Origin: Hofstenia miamia
Taxonomy: Eukaryota > Xenacoelomorpha > Acoela
Assembly (NCBI GenBank): GCA_004352715.1
Contig: SCFE01000022.1
Span: forward strand, 1,157,279 to 1,221,278
Reading direction: 5' to 3'
DNA: 64,000 bases
The position numbers were made by a program, and so were the translations under genes. Below, piece by piece: positions 1-11,000 of this stretch (the first letter of the stretch is position 1; the number at the start of each line of letters is the position of its first letter). The notes beneath the pieces were generated by a model. The model saw nothing but the letters and a program-made list of their open reading frames with translations. It did no database searches and had not been told where the DNA came from.

Positions 1-488
1 AATATGCGATGGTAGTCCCGATATATTGTATTTTTTGTAACCATAGAAAATGTTTGAGTTTCCTCAAAAATGAAAGAGTTTTATTTTAAAAATTAGACAG
101 TATGAGTTTTATATTTCTCTTGTTAATAATATTCTACTAATCCTTATGTCTGTTAAGAATTTATAAATTCTATTGATAATCTTTGCATTTCTTAAGTAGG
201 GGGACACAATGTTGAATCTGGTTTTTGTTTAGAAATTTATCAGTTAGTCAATTATACGAGCTATTAATCTGATTTTGTGAATCCACTTCAAGCAAATGAT
301 CTTTCAGAAAGTGCTAATAAAATTTCTATAAAGGAACTCCCTATCATCATGACTACATAAATTGTTTTACTGCACTGGAAAATATTTCGAAGGAATGAAC
401 TCATAATATTACTAGTCATTGTCATAAATTTACTAATGAGTTTTTAGTTTAAATGTTTGCTAGTGTTAGAATTTCTATATATTTCAGC

Positions 489-527
489 AAATATATATAT
501 ATATATATATAATATATATATATATTC
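489..527. repeat. (TA)n microsatellite
   Basis: Almost pure TA dinucleotide run with one phase slip. Confidence 0.9.
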
Positions 528-676
528 AAATGTAATTATACGGAGTTTTGATATATTCATATTAGCTAGACGTTAGAATAGACTTATTTAATAGTAAATC
601 TTTCTTAGTTTCCTTAATTTAAATTGCTTCACCGATTTTTGGATAGTTTGATCTTAGTAGTATATAAAAATTATCT

Positions 677-917
677 TCACTTGCAGTGTTTATGTAAATA
701 TATTTCTGATCTTAGGTGCCCATTTAGATGTTCTTTTATTCTTATTGCTAGATGTCTTTTAGTTTCTCCGATGTATGATTTTTTACAATCATCAAATTGG
801 TACTTATATATTAAGGAAGAAACTAAATTTTTCAGAACTGGGTCTTTGTTTTTAATGATGTTCGATGTTTTAAATGAAGTAAATGTCGGTATTATTTTTG
901 TTTGCTTGTTAAAATTT
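677..917 (-). pseudogene. Penelope-like element fragment, GIY-YIG endonuclease region
   Basis: The minus-strand translation contains a Cys-bearing KSYIGETKRHL block followed by an EHLNGHLRSEIY-type stretch. That is the GIY-YIG endonuclease domain found at the C-terminus of Penelope-like retroelements. Only this domain and a short upstream linker remain. It lies head to head with a plus-strand fragment of the same family that begins near 918. It is a dead remnant; no complete element is visible. Confidence 0.7.
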
Positions 918-2050
918 AACATGTTTCTTTCTTACATTAATTCGCAACTAAGGAAATTATTGATCATATAATAACACCTGAATCAGCCTTTCCATTTACT
1001 AATGAAACACTTCGAAAGCTTTTGTCATTAGTTTGATCAAACATTTACTTTTTATTTGAAAAGCAAGTGTATGATATCCATTAGGTCCAACGTTTGCTAA
1101 TTTCGAAAAGACTATTCTAAACTTCAGAACACCATCATTTTATTACAAACATTACGTCGTTGATATTTTTGTTTGATGGAAAACGGAAATCATGCATCAA
1201 TGTTTCTTTCTTATATTAATTCGCAACTAAGTGAAAATCAATTTACTTGTGAATATGAAAAAGTAGATTCAATACATTTTTTTGATGCAACATTGAAGAA
1301 AACATCAATGGGATTTGAAATATCTGCTTTTAGAAAACCTGCTAACACCGAATTATATATACCATTTCAATCATGTGATAATATATATAAACATTCAATT
1401 CCGAAAAACGTGTTTAGAAGAGCTGTTTTACTATCATCTAAATAATATGTACTTATAAAGGCTTTTGACAAAATATTTGAAAATCTAAAATCTAATGGGC
1501 ATCCTGAAAAATTATTGCAAAAAACATCAAAGAAGCTTTAACATCGTCTTCATTAAAATACAATTCACAGGAAAACAAAGATAATATATTTTGGAAACTA
1601 CCTTTTATTAAACCTCACGAATCACGTCATAAGAAATCTATACATAATTTAAATAGAAAACTAAGAAAATCAAGAATTATACCAATTTAAATTCGAAAAA
1701 AACATCAAATTTAATTCGTAACAAAGATCTAATTCAAAAACCTTTGGTTTCATCAATTGTTTATAAATATAATTGTCAGAAGTGTGACAGCTTCTACATG
1801 GGTGAAACCAAAAGACATTTGAAGACACGATTTCAATAACATCTCTATGGACACTTACAATCCGAAATTTATATGCACTCAAAAATACATAAGCATCAAC
1901 TTTTGACTTTAATATTTTAATGAAACTCAAATGCACCAAGATTGCAGAATCAATTTATATTAAGGAAGAGAAACCTAATTTAAATACAAAATGTCATCAA
2001 ACTCTTCACTTACTTTAGTTGAATTTAATTTAATTAATGATTTCTAAATT
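918..2050 (+). pseudogene. Penelope-like retroelement remnant: RT C-terminal half plus GIY-YIG endonuclease
   Basis: Translated fragments in several frames give, in order, reverse transcriptase blocks and an endonuclease. Around 1145-1170 the catalytic YVDD-type motif reads YVVD, so one catalytic Asp is lost. A FLSYINSQ block is near 1200 and an AFRKPANTELY block near 1330, both typical of Penelope-like RT. A C-terminal endonuclease block GETKRHLKTR is near 1800-1835. Frameshifts and stops are numerous. The FLSYINSQ block also occurs at 918-950, so the sequence was rearranged or duplicated internally. Family membership rests on motif order; the exact clade is not resolved. Confidence 0.72.
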
Positions 2051-2173
2051 TATATTTTTACCACCAAATAATTGTTTTTTTGACTGAAGATGATAATGTA
2101 AGTACCAAAAGTACTCTCAATTAAAATTTTCGTTGTTTTTTCATAAAATGCTAAAGAAGCTTAGTATTCAAGA

Positions 2174-2178
<5 letters not shown>

Positions 2179-2210
<32 letters not shown>
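2179..2210. repeat. (AT)n microsatellite
   Basis: Uninterrupted AT dinucleotide tract directly downstream of the Penelope-like remnant. Confidence 0.9.
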
Positions 2211-2214
<4 letters not shown>

Positions 2215-2398
2215 TTTGGTTAACTACGCCTATTAAATTTATGTGTTTTCAACTGTCAGTATATATTTAGCTCAGATGTATTCAAAATATCAAAGGATAA
2301 TTGGATGTTGAATTGCAAAGGACCACGATATCCTGCTTCTAACCTATGCTACCTAGCAAGTTGCAATTCACTATTCGTCACACCTTGTCATGTCTGNT

Positions 2399-2665
2399 AT
2401 ATATATCGATGGCATAGAGCAAAAAGGTGCTATCTGCAGTTTTTGTACTTTTGAGAAAATCGACTTTAAAGGTTTCAGTTAACATATAAATTTAGGGAGA
2501 AGAGGTAGTTGTTTCATTTTTTGCAAGCATAAAGTAGATTGTAAGATGTATTTTTTGTAAGGTAGTTATTGCTAAAGTTTTTGCTGTTAAAAAGTTTGAG
2601 ATTTGCAGGAAAATATGCCAAAATTGCAGATGGCACATTTTTGCTCTGTGCCATCGATATATATA
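2399..2665. mobile_element. Short TIR element (MITE-like), TA-rich ends
   Basis: The left end runs TATATATCGATGGCATAGAG and continues through AGCAAAAAGGTGC to about 2443. The right end (about 2619-2665) is its reverse complement with a few mismatches. The roughly 45 bp terminal inverted repeats enclose about 175 bp with no coding potential. TATATA sequence flanks both sides, compatible with TA target duplication. The superfamily is not identified. Confidence 0.75.
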
Positions 2666-3367
2666 AATTTCCAATTTAAGAAAATATATTTTGCAGTGTT
2701 TATGACAAATAAATAATCAAAATTTGATTATTAAATATTCAATTTATAAATTGTAAATGTGAAATTATATTTCTTTTTATGAATCGCGTTAATTTATGAA
2801 GAACAATCATTTTGACTTTTTAGCCCACTTTATCAAATGTCCACTAGCTTATATTTGTAAAAATTTATCAAATATAAATACATTGTATATTTTAATTTTT
2901 GTTGTGCTTGATTATATGTAAAATTTAATATCTTTATCGCGTTTCGAACACTTTGATATGAACCATCATTATGTATAGTATTGTCAAGTGTGCTTCTTTA
3001 ATTTCGTGTATTGGCCTTAAAATTGCTCAAGCGTAATGTAGCGAAGATAATTTTCGAAGGACTTCTGATAATTTTTCATATAATTTGGTAAGTTAGGTCA
3101 TTCATTTTTAGCACTTTTACTTGAGATGTGTTCGATATATCAAATTATATTTTTTTTTCAAATCATCCAATAAGACTTTTGCACAGAATATGCCTGTCGA
3201 GCGTATCCTTTCTTTAGATATATGGTTTGTGATCTTCAAATGATTTTGTGTGGGACTAAAAAATTATCTCATACTTCCAATTTATTTTGCAATATAGTTG
3301 ATATTTAAGCGCTAACCCCATTATAGTTCTTTGTTGTAATATCACTTGAAGCAGTATCAAATATGTA

Positions 3368-3705
3368 CAGGGTTGGCATGTTTTAAACAGGACCTATTTA
3401 AAACATGTTTTAAATACTGTTTTTTTGCAATATTTTTTAAATGTTTTTTTTTCAAATTTATATGGAACTTTTTGAAAAGTTTAGAAAATAGTTTTTGAGT
3501 TTCGTCCATTCATAACCGATTTTCTACTGAAAACTTGCGTTTTGTTTACGTGTATGAAATGAAATTAATGTTATCATTTATTCAATGTTTGCTACTATAT
3601 GTGCTTTTCGCAAAATTTTGTTGCCTTGAGTTGAGTCTAAGAGCAGAAAACATTTTTCTAAACCTTTAAAAAGTTTTTTTTAAATACACTTTTTTACCAA
3701 CCCTG
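3368..3705 (+). mobile_element. hAT-like MITE, copy 1
   Basis: The element starts CAGGGTTGGCATGTTTTAAA and ends ACTTTTTTACCAACCCTG, giving CAGGGTTGG terminal inverted repeats. Eight-base flanks AATATGTA and AATATACA look like a decayed 8 bp target-site duplication, the hAT hallmark. There is no coding content. A second copy in the opposite orientation lies at 16732-17340. Confidence 0.75.
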
Positions 3706-4090
3706 AATATACACAAATGTTATTTATCTCAAAACATTGTCACTCTTTTTTTCGAAATATTTTCATATTGCACTTCCATTCCTGTTCCTTGCCAAAAACT
3801 ATAGTTCTTGCTATAACTGATGTTATACTGTTCTTCAAAAATTGTTTGCAACATTCGTTTCACACATTTAAATAATTTTTTAAAACAAATATACAGAATT
3901 TGTGTATTTCTATGTGTAGCATTCGACATTCCTTTGTGATATCCACACTAAGTTGATTTCATTGAAGTGTGTGTTGATTTGTTACATTTTTAGAGATAAT
4001 TTGACTGAAAATCTCGAATTTGATATGTAGCATCGGTATTGAATTAATTTTTGTATTTTGCATAACCTAATTAAAATAGAATCAATAATC

Positions 4091-4103
4091 TCATCTATTT
4101 CAG
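4091..4103 (+). other. Probable 3' splice site in the cytohesin 5'UTR
   Basis: A pyrimidine-rich stretch ending in CAG lies 9 bases before the cytohesin ATG. It suggests an untranslated first exon upstream, so the gene has at least one intron even though its coding region is unbroken. Confidence 0.5.
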
Positions 4104-4112
4104 TTTTATCAA

Positions 4113-5348
4113 ATGGTTCAGTTCGGAAATATGCCTAAATCTACGTTGCCGTTTTCGAATGATTTAACTATTCATGATCGAGAAGAATTGGAACAGATGG
4201 TCTCTAAAAAACAAAAGTTGCTTTTCGAAATTAGTGAAATTAAGAAAAGCATTATAGAAGTGCAAAATGAACTTGATAGTTTGCAGAAGCAGCTATCACA
4301 AGGAAAATCTTCAAGCACTGCATCTACTTTCCAAGCTACAAAGCTCTTTAATGAAGGAAACGCCGAAGAGTCAATTGAATTGCTGGTCAAGTGTAATGAA
4401 ATTACTAACGATCCCATTTCGATTGCAACTTATTTGCGTGAAACAGTAAGCATAGATAGAGTGAGACTTGGTGATTATTTGGGAAAACCGAGTAGCAAGG
4501 AAGTGTTATATGCTTTTGTTGATTTATTAAATTATCAAGATGAACCCGTTTTTGAATCTTTGAGAATGTGTTTGAAGACGTTTGTTCTTCCCAAAGAATC
4601 TCAAATTATTGATAGAATTTTGGAAGGCTTTGCTACGGCGTATATGAAACAAAATCCGAACACTGAATATTTTAATGATAAAGAGGCCTGTTTTTTCTTG
4701 TGTTTTGCCATTTTAATATTGTACACCTCTTTGCATAATAAAAATGTTTCACAATCGGATAAAATTTCTCTGGACTCGTTTAAGAAAATGAGTGAGGGTC
4801 AAAATGGTGAAAAGGAAAAGGACAACTTTGATTCTGAATTTCTCACCGAAGTTTATAATGCTGTTGCTAAGGGACATTTTGCTTATAATGTTGAAGAAAG
4901 TGTTTGTCATATATTAAAAGAAGGATTTCTATATAAACAAGGTGGTAGGTTTAAAAGTTGGAAAAAACGATGGTTTGTTCTTGCACCAAGTATGATTTAT
5001 TACTTTGAACATACGGATTCTGCTCGTCCTCGTGGATTAATTCCTCTGGAAAATGTTGGTGTATCTGAATGCCCTGACACTAACAATAAATCGTTTTGTT
5101 TTCAGATCTATTCAATTGCTCAGGAATCAGCCCAGCAATCCGGATTTATTAAAGGCTGCAAGTATCAAAATACAACAAATGGACGTCAGATTGTTGAAGG
5201 GCATCATAAAAAGTATATCATGTCCGCTTCATCTGAAGAGGATCGTGCTAAATGGATTGAAAATATACGTGACAGTATTTCTAAAGACTTATTTACTGAA
5301 TTATTATGTCGCCGAAGTAAAGAACGCAAGAAGAGTTCTTCAACATAA
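4113..5348 (+). CDS. Cytohesin-like Arf guanine-nucleotide exchange factor (Sec7-PH)
   Basis: This 411-residue protein has the cytohesin/steppke layout. An N-terminal coiled coil (about 21-62) is followed by a Sec7 domain (about 78-255), a PH domain (about 267-392) and a basic tail (SKERKKSSST). Cytohesins activate Arf GTPases at membranes. The Sec7 'glutamic finger' is present at Glu162 (VLPKESQ), and GDYLGK and TSLHNKNV match family blocks. The first Asn of the usual LNTSLHN motif is Tyr204. The PH domain starts EGFLYKQGGRFKSWKKRW, a diglycine-type loop, and keeps the basic phosphoinositide-binding residues. The coding region has no intron, unlike most animal cytohesin genes, but a good splice acceptor lies just upstream of the ATG. 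It could be a retained retrogene copy. The start is the first ATG after that acceptor. Confidence 0.9.
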   Translation: MVQFGNMPKSTLPFSNDLTIHDREELEQMVSKKQKLLFEISEIKKSIIEVQNELDSLQKQLSQGKSSSTASTFQATKLFNEGNAEESIELLVKCNEITNDPISIATYLRETVSIDRVRLGDYLGKPSSKEVLYAFVDLLNYQDEPVFESLRMCLKTFVLPKESQIIDRILEGFATAYMKQNPNTEYFNDKEACFFLCFAILILYTSLHNKNVSQSDKISLDSFKKMSEGQNGEKEKDNFDSEFLTEVYNAVAKGHFAYNVEESVCHILKEGFLYKQGGRFKSWKKRWFVLAPSMIYYFEHTDSARPRGLIPLENVGVSECPDTNNKSFCFQIYSIAQESAQQSGFIKGCKYQNTTNGRQIVEGHHKKYIMSASSEEDRAKWIENIRDSISKDLFTELLCRRSKERKKSSST

Positions 5349-5449
5349 AAGCTTCAATTTTAATTAAATTTGCAATCCTGTACATACGTTTTTGTATTTA
5401 AATGATTTATATAACTATGTTGTTAGTTCTATTTTAATTTTTTGATTTA

Positions 5450-5455
5450 AATAAA
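5450..5455 (+). terminator. Polyadenylation signal AATAAA of the cytohesin-like gene
   Basis: A canonical AATAAA about 100 bases after the stop codon. Confidence 0.6.
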
Positions 5456-5933
5456 GAAATATGTGCTTTAATCTCTCTTGAGTTTTTTAATTTTTATTTA
5501 AGAGCCTTTGATTATGGTTATCGTTTTCCCTCTTCGACTTTTGAAAATTGAATGGGTTTTAGGTAATGTAAGCAGTTATAGTTCGGATGTATATATATTA
5601 AAAAATATGCCTACACATTTTCAAATAAAGAATCCATGTTTTATTAAGTTACAAACGTTACGATGAAATATCGGTCCTAATATAATGCGTCATCGGAAAC
5701 GGTCGGGCTGGCCTCCGCCCTGATATTTTGAACGTAAGAACAGGCTGAGACGCATCATTCTAAAATATGGCACATGACTACAATTAAGCAGTGTTTTGCG
5801 AGAACAAATATTGTTTCTGGCAATATTAACCACATTTCTATTAATTTATCTCTACTTAGTCACCTTGAATATAACTAGTTATTCATTTAAAAAACCGCTG
5901 TTTAATTAAATTTGCTAATCAAAACAAAGGTTA

Positions 5934-6347
5934 GACTTGCGACTGCCAAGAATCTTAAAGTCGCGGCTGGTCGTTGGCGTAAGTGTTCAGGCCGCAGCCA
6001 GTCACAAATCACTATTATTGAATTACAAATTAATGGGTATTGGAGCACTCCTTTATATCAGTAAATTGCATTATTCTACTTGACTCTGAATGTTTTGTTA
6101 TATATACCGTATTTTCCACCCAATAAGCCGATTTTCTGGACCTGCTTTTTTACCATTATTTTGTCGGATCGGCTTATTGGGCGAACAAGTTGTGATCGCG
6201 ATCGCGTGATCTCGATACAATCGACACATTTTATATAATCGATCGCTTTTCGTGTGGCCGCACGATATTGCCGTAAGTAAAGTCACATCTACAGTTAAAT
6301 ATACGACAAATACCGAAAAATAACTTATAAAAGATACAAACGATAAT
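5934..6347. repeat. Dispersed repeat with an internal palindrome, copy 1
   Basis: About 410 bp that recurs at 12230-12622 with high identity. Inside it, CCCAATAAGCCGAT near 6119 is answered by its reverse complement ATCGGCTTATTGGGCG near 6168-6183, giving a strong stem with a loop of about 33 bases. The preceding ACCGTATTTTCCA resembles the ends of some DNA transposons. No coding content is seen; the host element class is unknown. Confidence 0.7.
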
Positions 6348-6349
6348 AT

Positions 6350-7729
6350 GCTTTTCCTTTGATATTACTGTACAATCATTTAAGGGTTATATGTATACAC
6401 AGAACTAGTCTTTCAAGACAGCTTTTACTCAAGCGTTCTTATTTTCCGAAAACTACTAAAAATTTCATAGGCTGAGTTTTTGAAAAAGGGAGAGCGGTTG
6501 TTTAATGTTTGCAGGTGGAAAGATATGGTGTGCCCAATACCCGCTGTCGGATTCACGCCAGCGCGCTCTCCATTGCTCGTCGATTAAGTATAGACGAAAA
6601 TCTTTAAAAACCAACTGGTCTTTCAAAAAAGATATTAGACTAAAATTTGCAAGGTATCTTATATTTGTAATCAATCACAAAGAAGCATGTACAAAATACA
6701 AATATTCAGATAAGTTTCCTTGAAAATATTGTGTGCCGATCCTTCTCTTCATACGCGTTCAACGGCCCGCAAAACACTACTGTCCCCCTCCTAAAGCCGC
6801 GCCTGTTATGCGTGTGTAATCGCCATGTATAATTATTTCTTTTTTGAAATTGTCAAATCGCTATATATAAAAATTAAGTGTCCGAATCGCCACAACTAGT
6901 GTCTAGGAACGTTTAGTTTATAGTACTACAGATCATTCCCTTATTTTTGTTTTGTCTGTTGTATTTGCGATAATCTGTTTCCGACACATAAGACAGTTTT
7001 ACAAACATTGCCTATAATTGGTTCCTCAATTTCGACACCTCATTTATGACCTTATGCATTCTTCGATATTTGATTAGAATCAGGTGGAGTTATATTTTTT
7101 GTGGTTTGGGTCAATTTTCGATTAACATGTTTCGTTATGTTGTGCGCACTGTCACATTTAAAAGAAAATATCTCTGGAAGAATTGACTTTAATTCAATCT
7201 AATGCGAGCGACAGTTGGTAGGCTAAAATAAAATTCAAGGTAAAACCTCATCTCAACTGTTTTCTGCAGTCCTTCACCCAATTCGTACGAAACTTTTCAA
7301 AATAACCGCGCTTTCCGTTATCCATATTTCAATTATATTGCCCATCTGTCTATTGACAGGAAAATAAACATCAAGTAATTTAAATTTATATAGTATATAG
7401 TGATCATAATTTTCAGACTAATGCAATTTTATTTGTGAGGTCAAGGGGTGGTTACTCTCAATTTGATTTTTGTTTTTAATTTTTAATATTTAAAGGGAAA
7501 CAATATTTCAATTATTGTTGATTGAATTTTTTGAATTTTTAATAAAATGATTGAATGTAGGGAGTACAATGCTTTTGCAGTTTTTGCAGTAGCTTCAATG
7601 TATTGAATGTTCCTACAGTAGCTTCAATGTATTGCTGTTTGAAAATATTTTTAAAAGTTTACTTTTAATTCCACATTATGCTCATAAAAGTGTTTTCTAG
7701 CATTGGCAAAAGTTTTGAGTCATTGGCAA
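6350..7729. other. Intergenic stretch, nothing recognised
   Basis: Short spurious frames only. A GC-richer patch near 6500-6600 and another near 6745-6810 show no recognised domain. The last part may hold 5' non-coding exons of the following gene: a pyrimidine-rich TTTTCTAG acceptor lies at 7693-7700. Confidence 0.5.
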
Positions 7730-8004
7730 ATGTGCACCCCGTCATATGATTACTACATAAGAGCAATAAGTTTAAACGTGACCGATTCAGATGGCGATGA
7801 AGTATATTCATTAGACAGCGTTCATCAACTTCCTCCTTACACTGTGCTTTCTTGTCTGCTGTCTGAGCGTTACTTGGAACAAAGTGGCCTTCGCTCTGTT
7901 GATATGTGTTTCATGCGGGCACCTGGCCGTAAGTTAATGGTTACCATAATTGAACACGATGGTATGATCAACATGGCCCCATTTTCCAGTCCTTCGGAAT
8001 ATAG
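7730..8004 (+). CDS. GATA-finger gene, exon 1
   Basis: Opens MCTPSYDYYIRA and runs to an ATAG|GTATTT donor, leaving two bases (AG) of a split codon. The frame is also open for 27 bases upstream to an acceptor at 7700, so this may instead be an internal exon. No domain is recognised. Confidence 0.6.
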
Positions 8005-8039
8005 GTATTTTATATTTTTCATTAAATTGCTTTTTAATC

Positions 8040-8076
<37 letters not shown>

Positions 8077-11000
8077 AATTCATTTCATAAACTGATAAAA
8101 ATCGATTTACTAATCTAATAGTTTATTAGCTGATGAAAGTCGATAGATTATAATTTTTTCTCATAGCTATTTTTACTACTATAGTCAATCAAGATATAAT
8201 TTATTTCAGATATTTTAACCCCACAAACGGTTATTGTGTGCAACTTTAACTCCGGTTTTTCTAGCAAAATATCTGTCGATAAATATTGATAGATGTGAAC
8301 AAAAAATATTGTTCAACAAAATTGTCTAATGTAGTTGTTGCTTTAAACACATCAGAAAATGTCCCTGTTTAGTATGCATTTGCATGACGAGCCAGGATAT
8401 AATCTAAGACGGCACAACTCTTCTCGACGTCTCGCACAGAAATTATTTAATACTGGTCACATTGCTTGTAAGTGTTGTACTGAAGGTGTCGTACATTCAG
8501 CCCATGGCGAGGATTTCATTGTCAATCTATTTCTTCTTCCAACCCTTGAAGTAGTTGAAAGTGCTGGAAAAGGTAACTGCATATATTTATATTGTTTTGT
8601 ACATGTTGTTTATAAAGTGGTATGCTTAGGTTTTCATTTTCAATATTGAAAGTTCATAATTTCCTCTTAATGAGCCGCGTTTGCAAGAAATACTTTCTTT
8701 GAAATAGTTATGATTAGAAACTTACGTATGAAGGAAAATATCTTAAAATCGACAATTTATGCATATCATAATTTTGTGACAGTTCTAAGATGTGAAGTGT
8801 GTGTGTTTGTGTGTATTGCCTGCTGTGAACACAATTTACGGACAGATCTGAACAGAGCCTGCCTACCTGAAAGGACCTGGGAATCATCGATTGGCCATCA
8901 ATACAGATGAATGGGCTGATTTGGATGACGAAAACGTCTCCATTTCTTCTTTCTCACTCACTGATTTTGTGCATGTTCCCTCCAATGATGAGCCGGTTAC
9001 CTTACGAGCAAACCTCTGCGCCTTCTATGGAACCCCACTTCATACACACCTCGATCGCGAGTTAGCAGAGGATCGCTTTTTTTGGGGCAAGCGTGCAAAA
9101 ATTCTTCTGGAGCATGGGGGAGTTGAAGCTGTCGTTGCAGTGCAGGTAGCTTCTGACTTTAGTGGACAGCGGTGTTTTTTTCTAACACCAACAATTCCAA
9201 ACACCGAAGACAACGAAACAGTGTATGTGTTGTTTTTTTAAATTATTTAATTACATTTAATATATAAAAACTTTCGATCCAACCCCATCAAGTGGAAAAA
9301 TTTAACTAGATTGTATATATAAGCGTTAAAGAATTTTATTGATTCAAAATATTTTGCTAAACATTCATTCGCTTTTAAAAATCATTTCCTTGCAGTCCCA
9401 GTAGAGTTTTTTTTGTATCTGTCTTCAAAAAATATTTCAAGAGTCAATATTTTGGGACTTATAGTTGTCAATGTGTTTAATTAGTTTGGTTTGTTTTAGT
9501 TTGGAACAGGGACGCGAGAATGATTTAAATGTTTGGGGGCATCCTATGAACTGAAGTGGATCCATTCTTAATTTTTTAAGTAAAACCTTTTGAATCTGCA
9601 TATTTTCGTAATTGTTTGGGGCAGCTGCCCCTTTTGACCCCTACTTCTTGCGTCCTTGCTTTAGAAGCCTGTAGACCAAACAGAATCAACGATATTAGGG
9701 TCTTTTTCGTTTTTCTAATTTATTGGCAGTGATTTTATGAAGGCATTTTGGTAAATTGGTTTTTGCAAAATTTTAAATGTATCGGAACGTATGTAAATCT
9801 TATTCAAGACAATATTTCATTGTTTATTCTTTTGCCAAATTTTAATTTTGTAAAAGGTGAATAAATAGCTTAATAGCATTCATATTTTAGTGCTCCGCCT
9901 CCCGTAAAGCAAGAAACACGCGGGCGTAAACCTAAGAGCTTTTATAACCAATCGCCTACGAACGGTGCGACCGCAGAGCCGACACAGCCCTCAATGTATG
10001 TAAAAGGAACCTTACTTCTAGCCAATGGACAGTCGCAAGATGTTTGGGTGCCTTACAGTTCTGTTCCCCCTGACGCCACATTGACAACTGATCATACTTC
10101 AATAGGTCCACCACCGGCTCAAATATTGGATATAGCCAATAAGACTCAAGAAAAAGAAGTGCAAGTTGAAAATATCGAATTATCAGATTCAATCACTCTT
10201 CAAACAGTAACGGACAAACAAAAAAGCCCAAAGTACAAGCCACCTGTAAATCCTGCTTTAACGTTGGCCAGAAAACGAAAAGCGTTAAGGGTAAGTGTGT
10301 ATTCTAATGGAAAGTAGGGTTCTACCGAACAAGAATTTTATCAATTCCAATCCCATGACATTTTCGATGTGGTTACACTACATAACTTTTGTTTTGGCAA
10401 ATAATTTGCAAATTGTGAGTCGTATTTTGAAATCCTAGGTGGGTTTGACTTTAATTTATAGTCCTAGTCCCCGAAACCAGTTTTTAGATGTTTTAAGGTG
10501 TGTTCCCACTATCGACTTTTATCATCTGTCAAGAAATCGGTGATAAAAGTCGATAGTGTGAACACTCTATCTGCTTTTTTATCGGTTGATAAAAGTCGAT
10601 AGTCTGAACGCTCCATCCGATTTTTTGGCAAAACAGCCAAATTACTGTCATCTGATAATTTATCAGCTGATAAAAGTCGATAGTCTGAACGGTACTAAAA
10701 CTAGTCGAATAGCTACTTGAAACTAATTGCTTACTTCTCAAGTAGGGAACAGACTTCCAAAACGTAAATTATTGTCGTTGAAATATTTCAACTTCAAAAT
10801 ATGCAAACATTGTTTACATTCCAATACAAACCAAGCCATAAACAGATGTTGTTGTTTTTCTTACTGTCAATCAAAAGATGATAATTTATCATCTGATAAA
10901 AAATCGATAGTCTGAACGCTCTTCCAACTCCGCTTTTTCTGATAAAAAATCGGATGATAAAAAATCGCCAATGTGAACGAAAATAGTTGCATTTTCGATT

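Noticed and set aside
624-971. 115-codon plus-strand frame
   Set aside because: Antisense to the Penelope-like endonuclease fragment; no coding features of its own.
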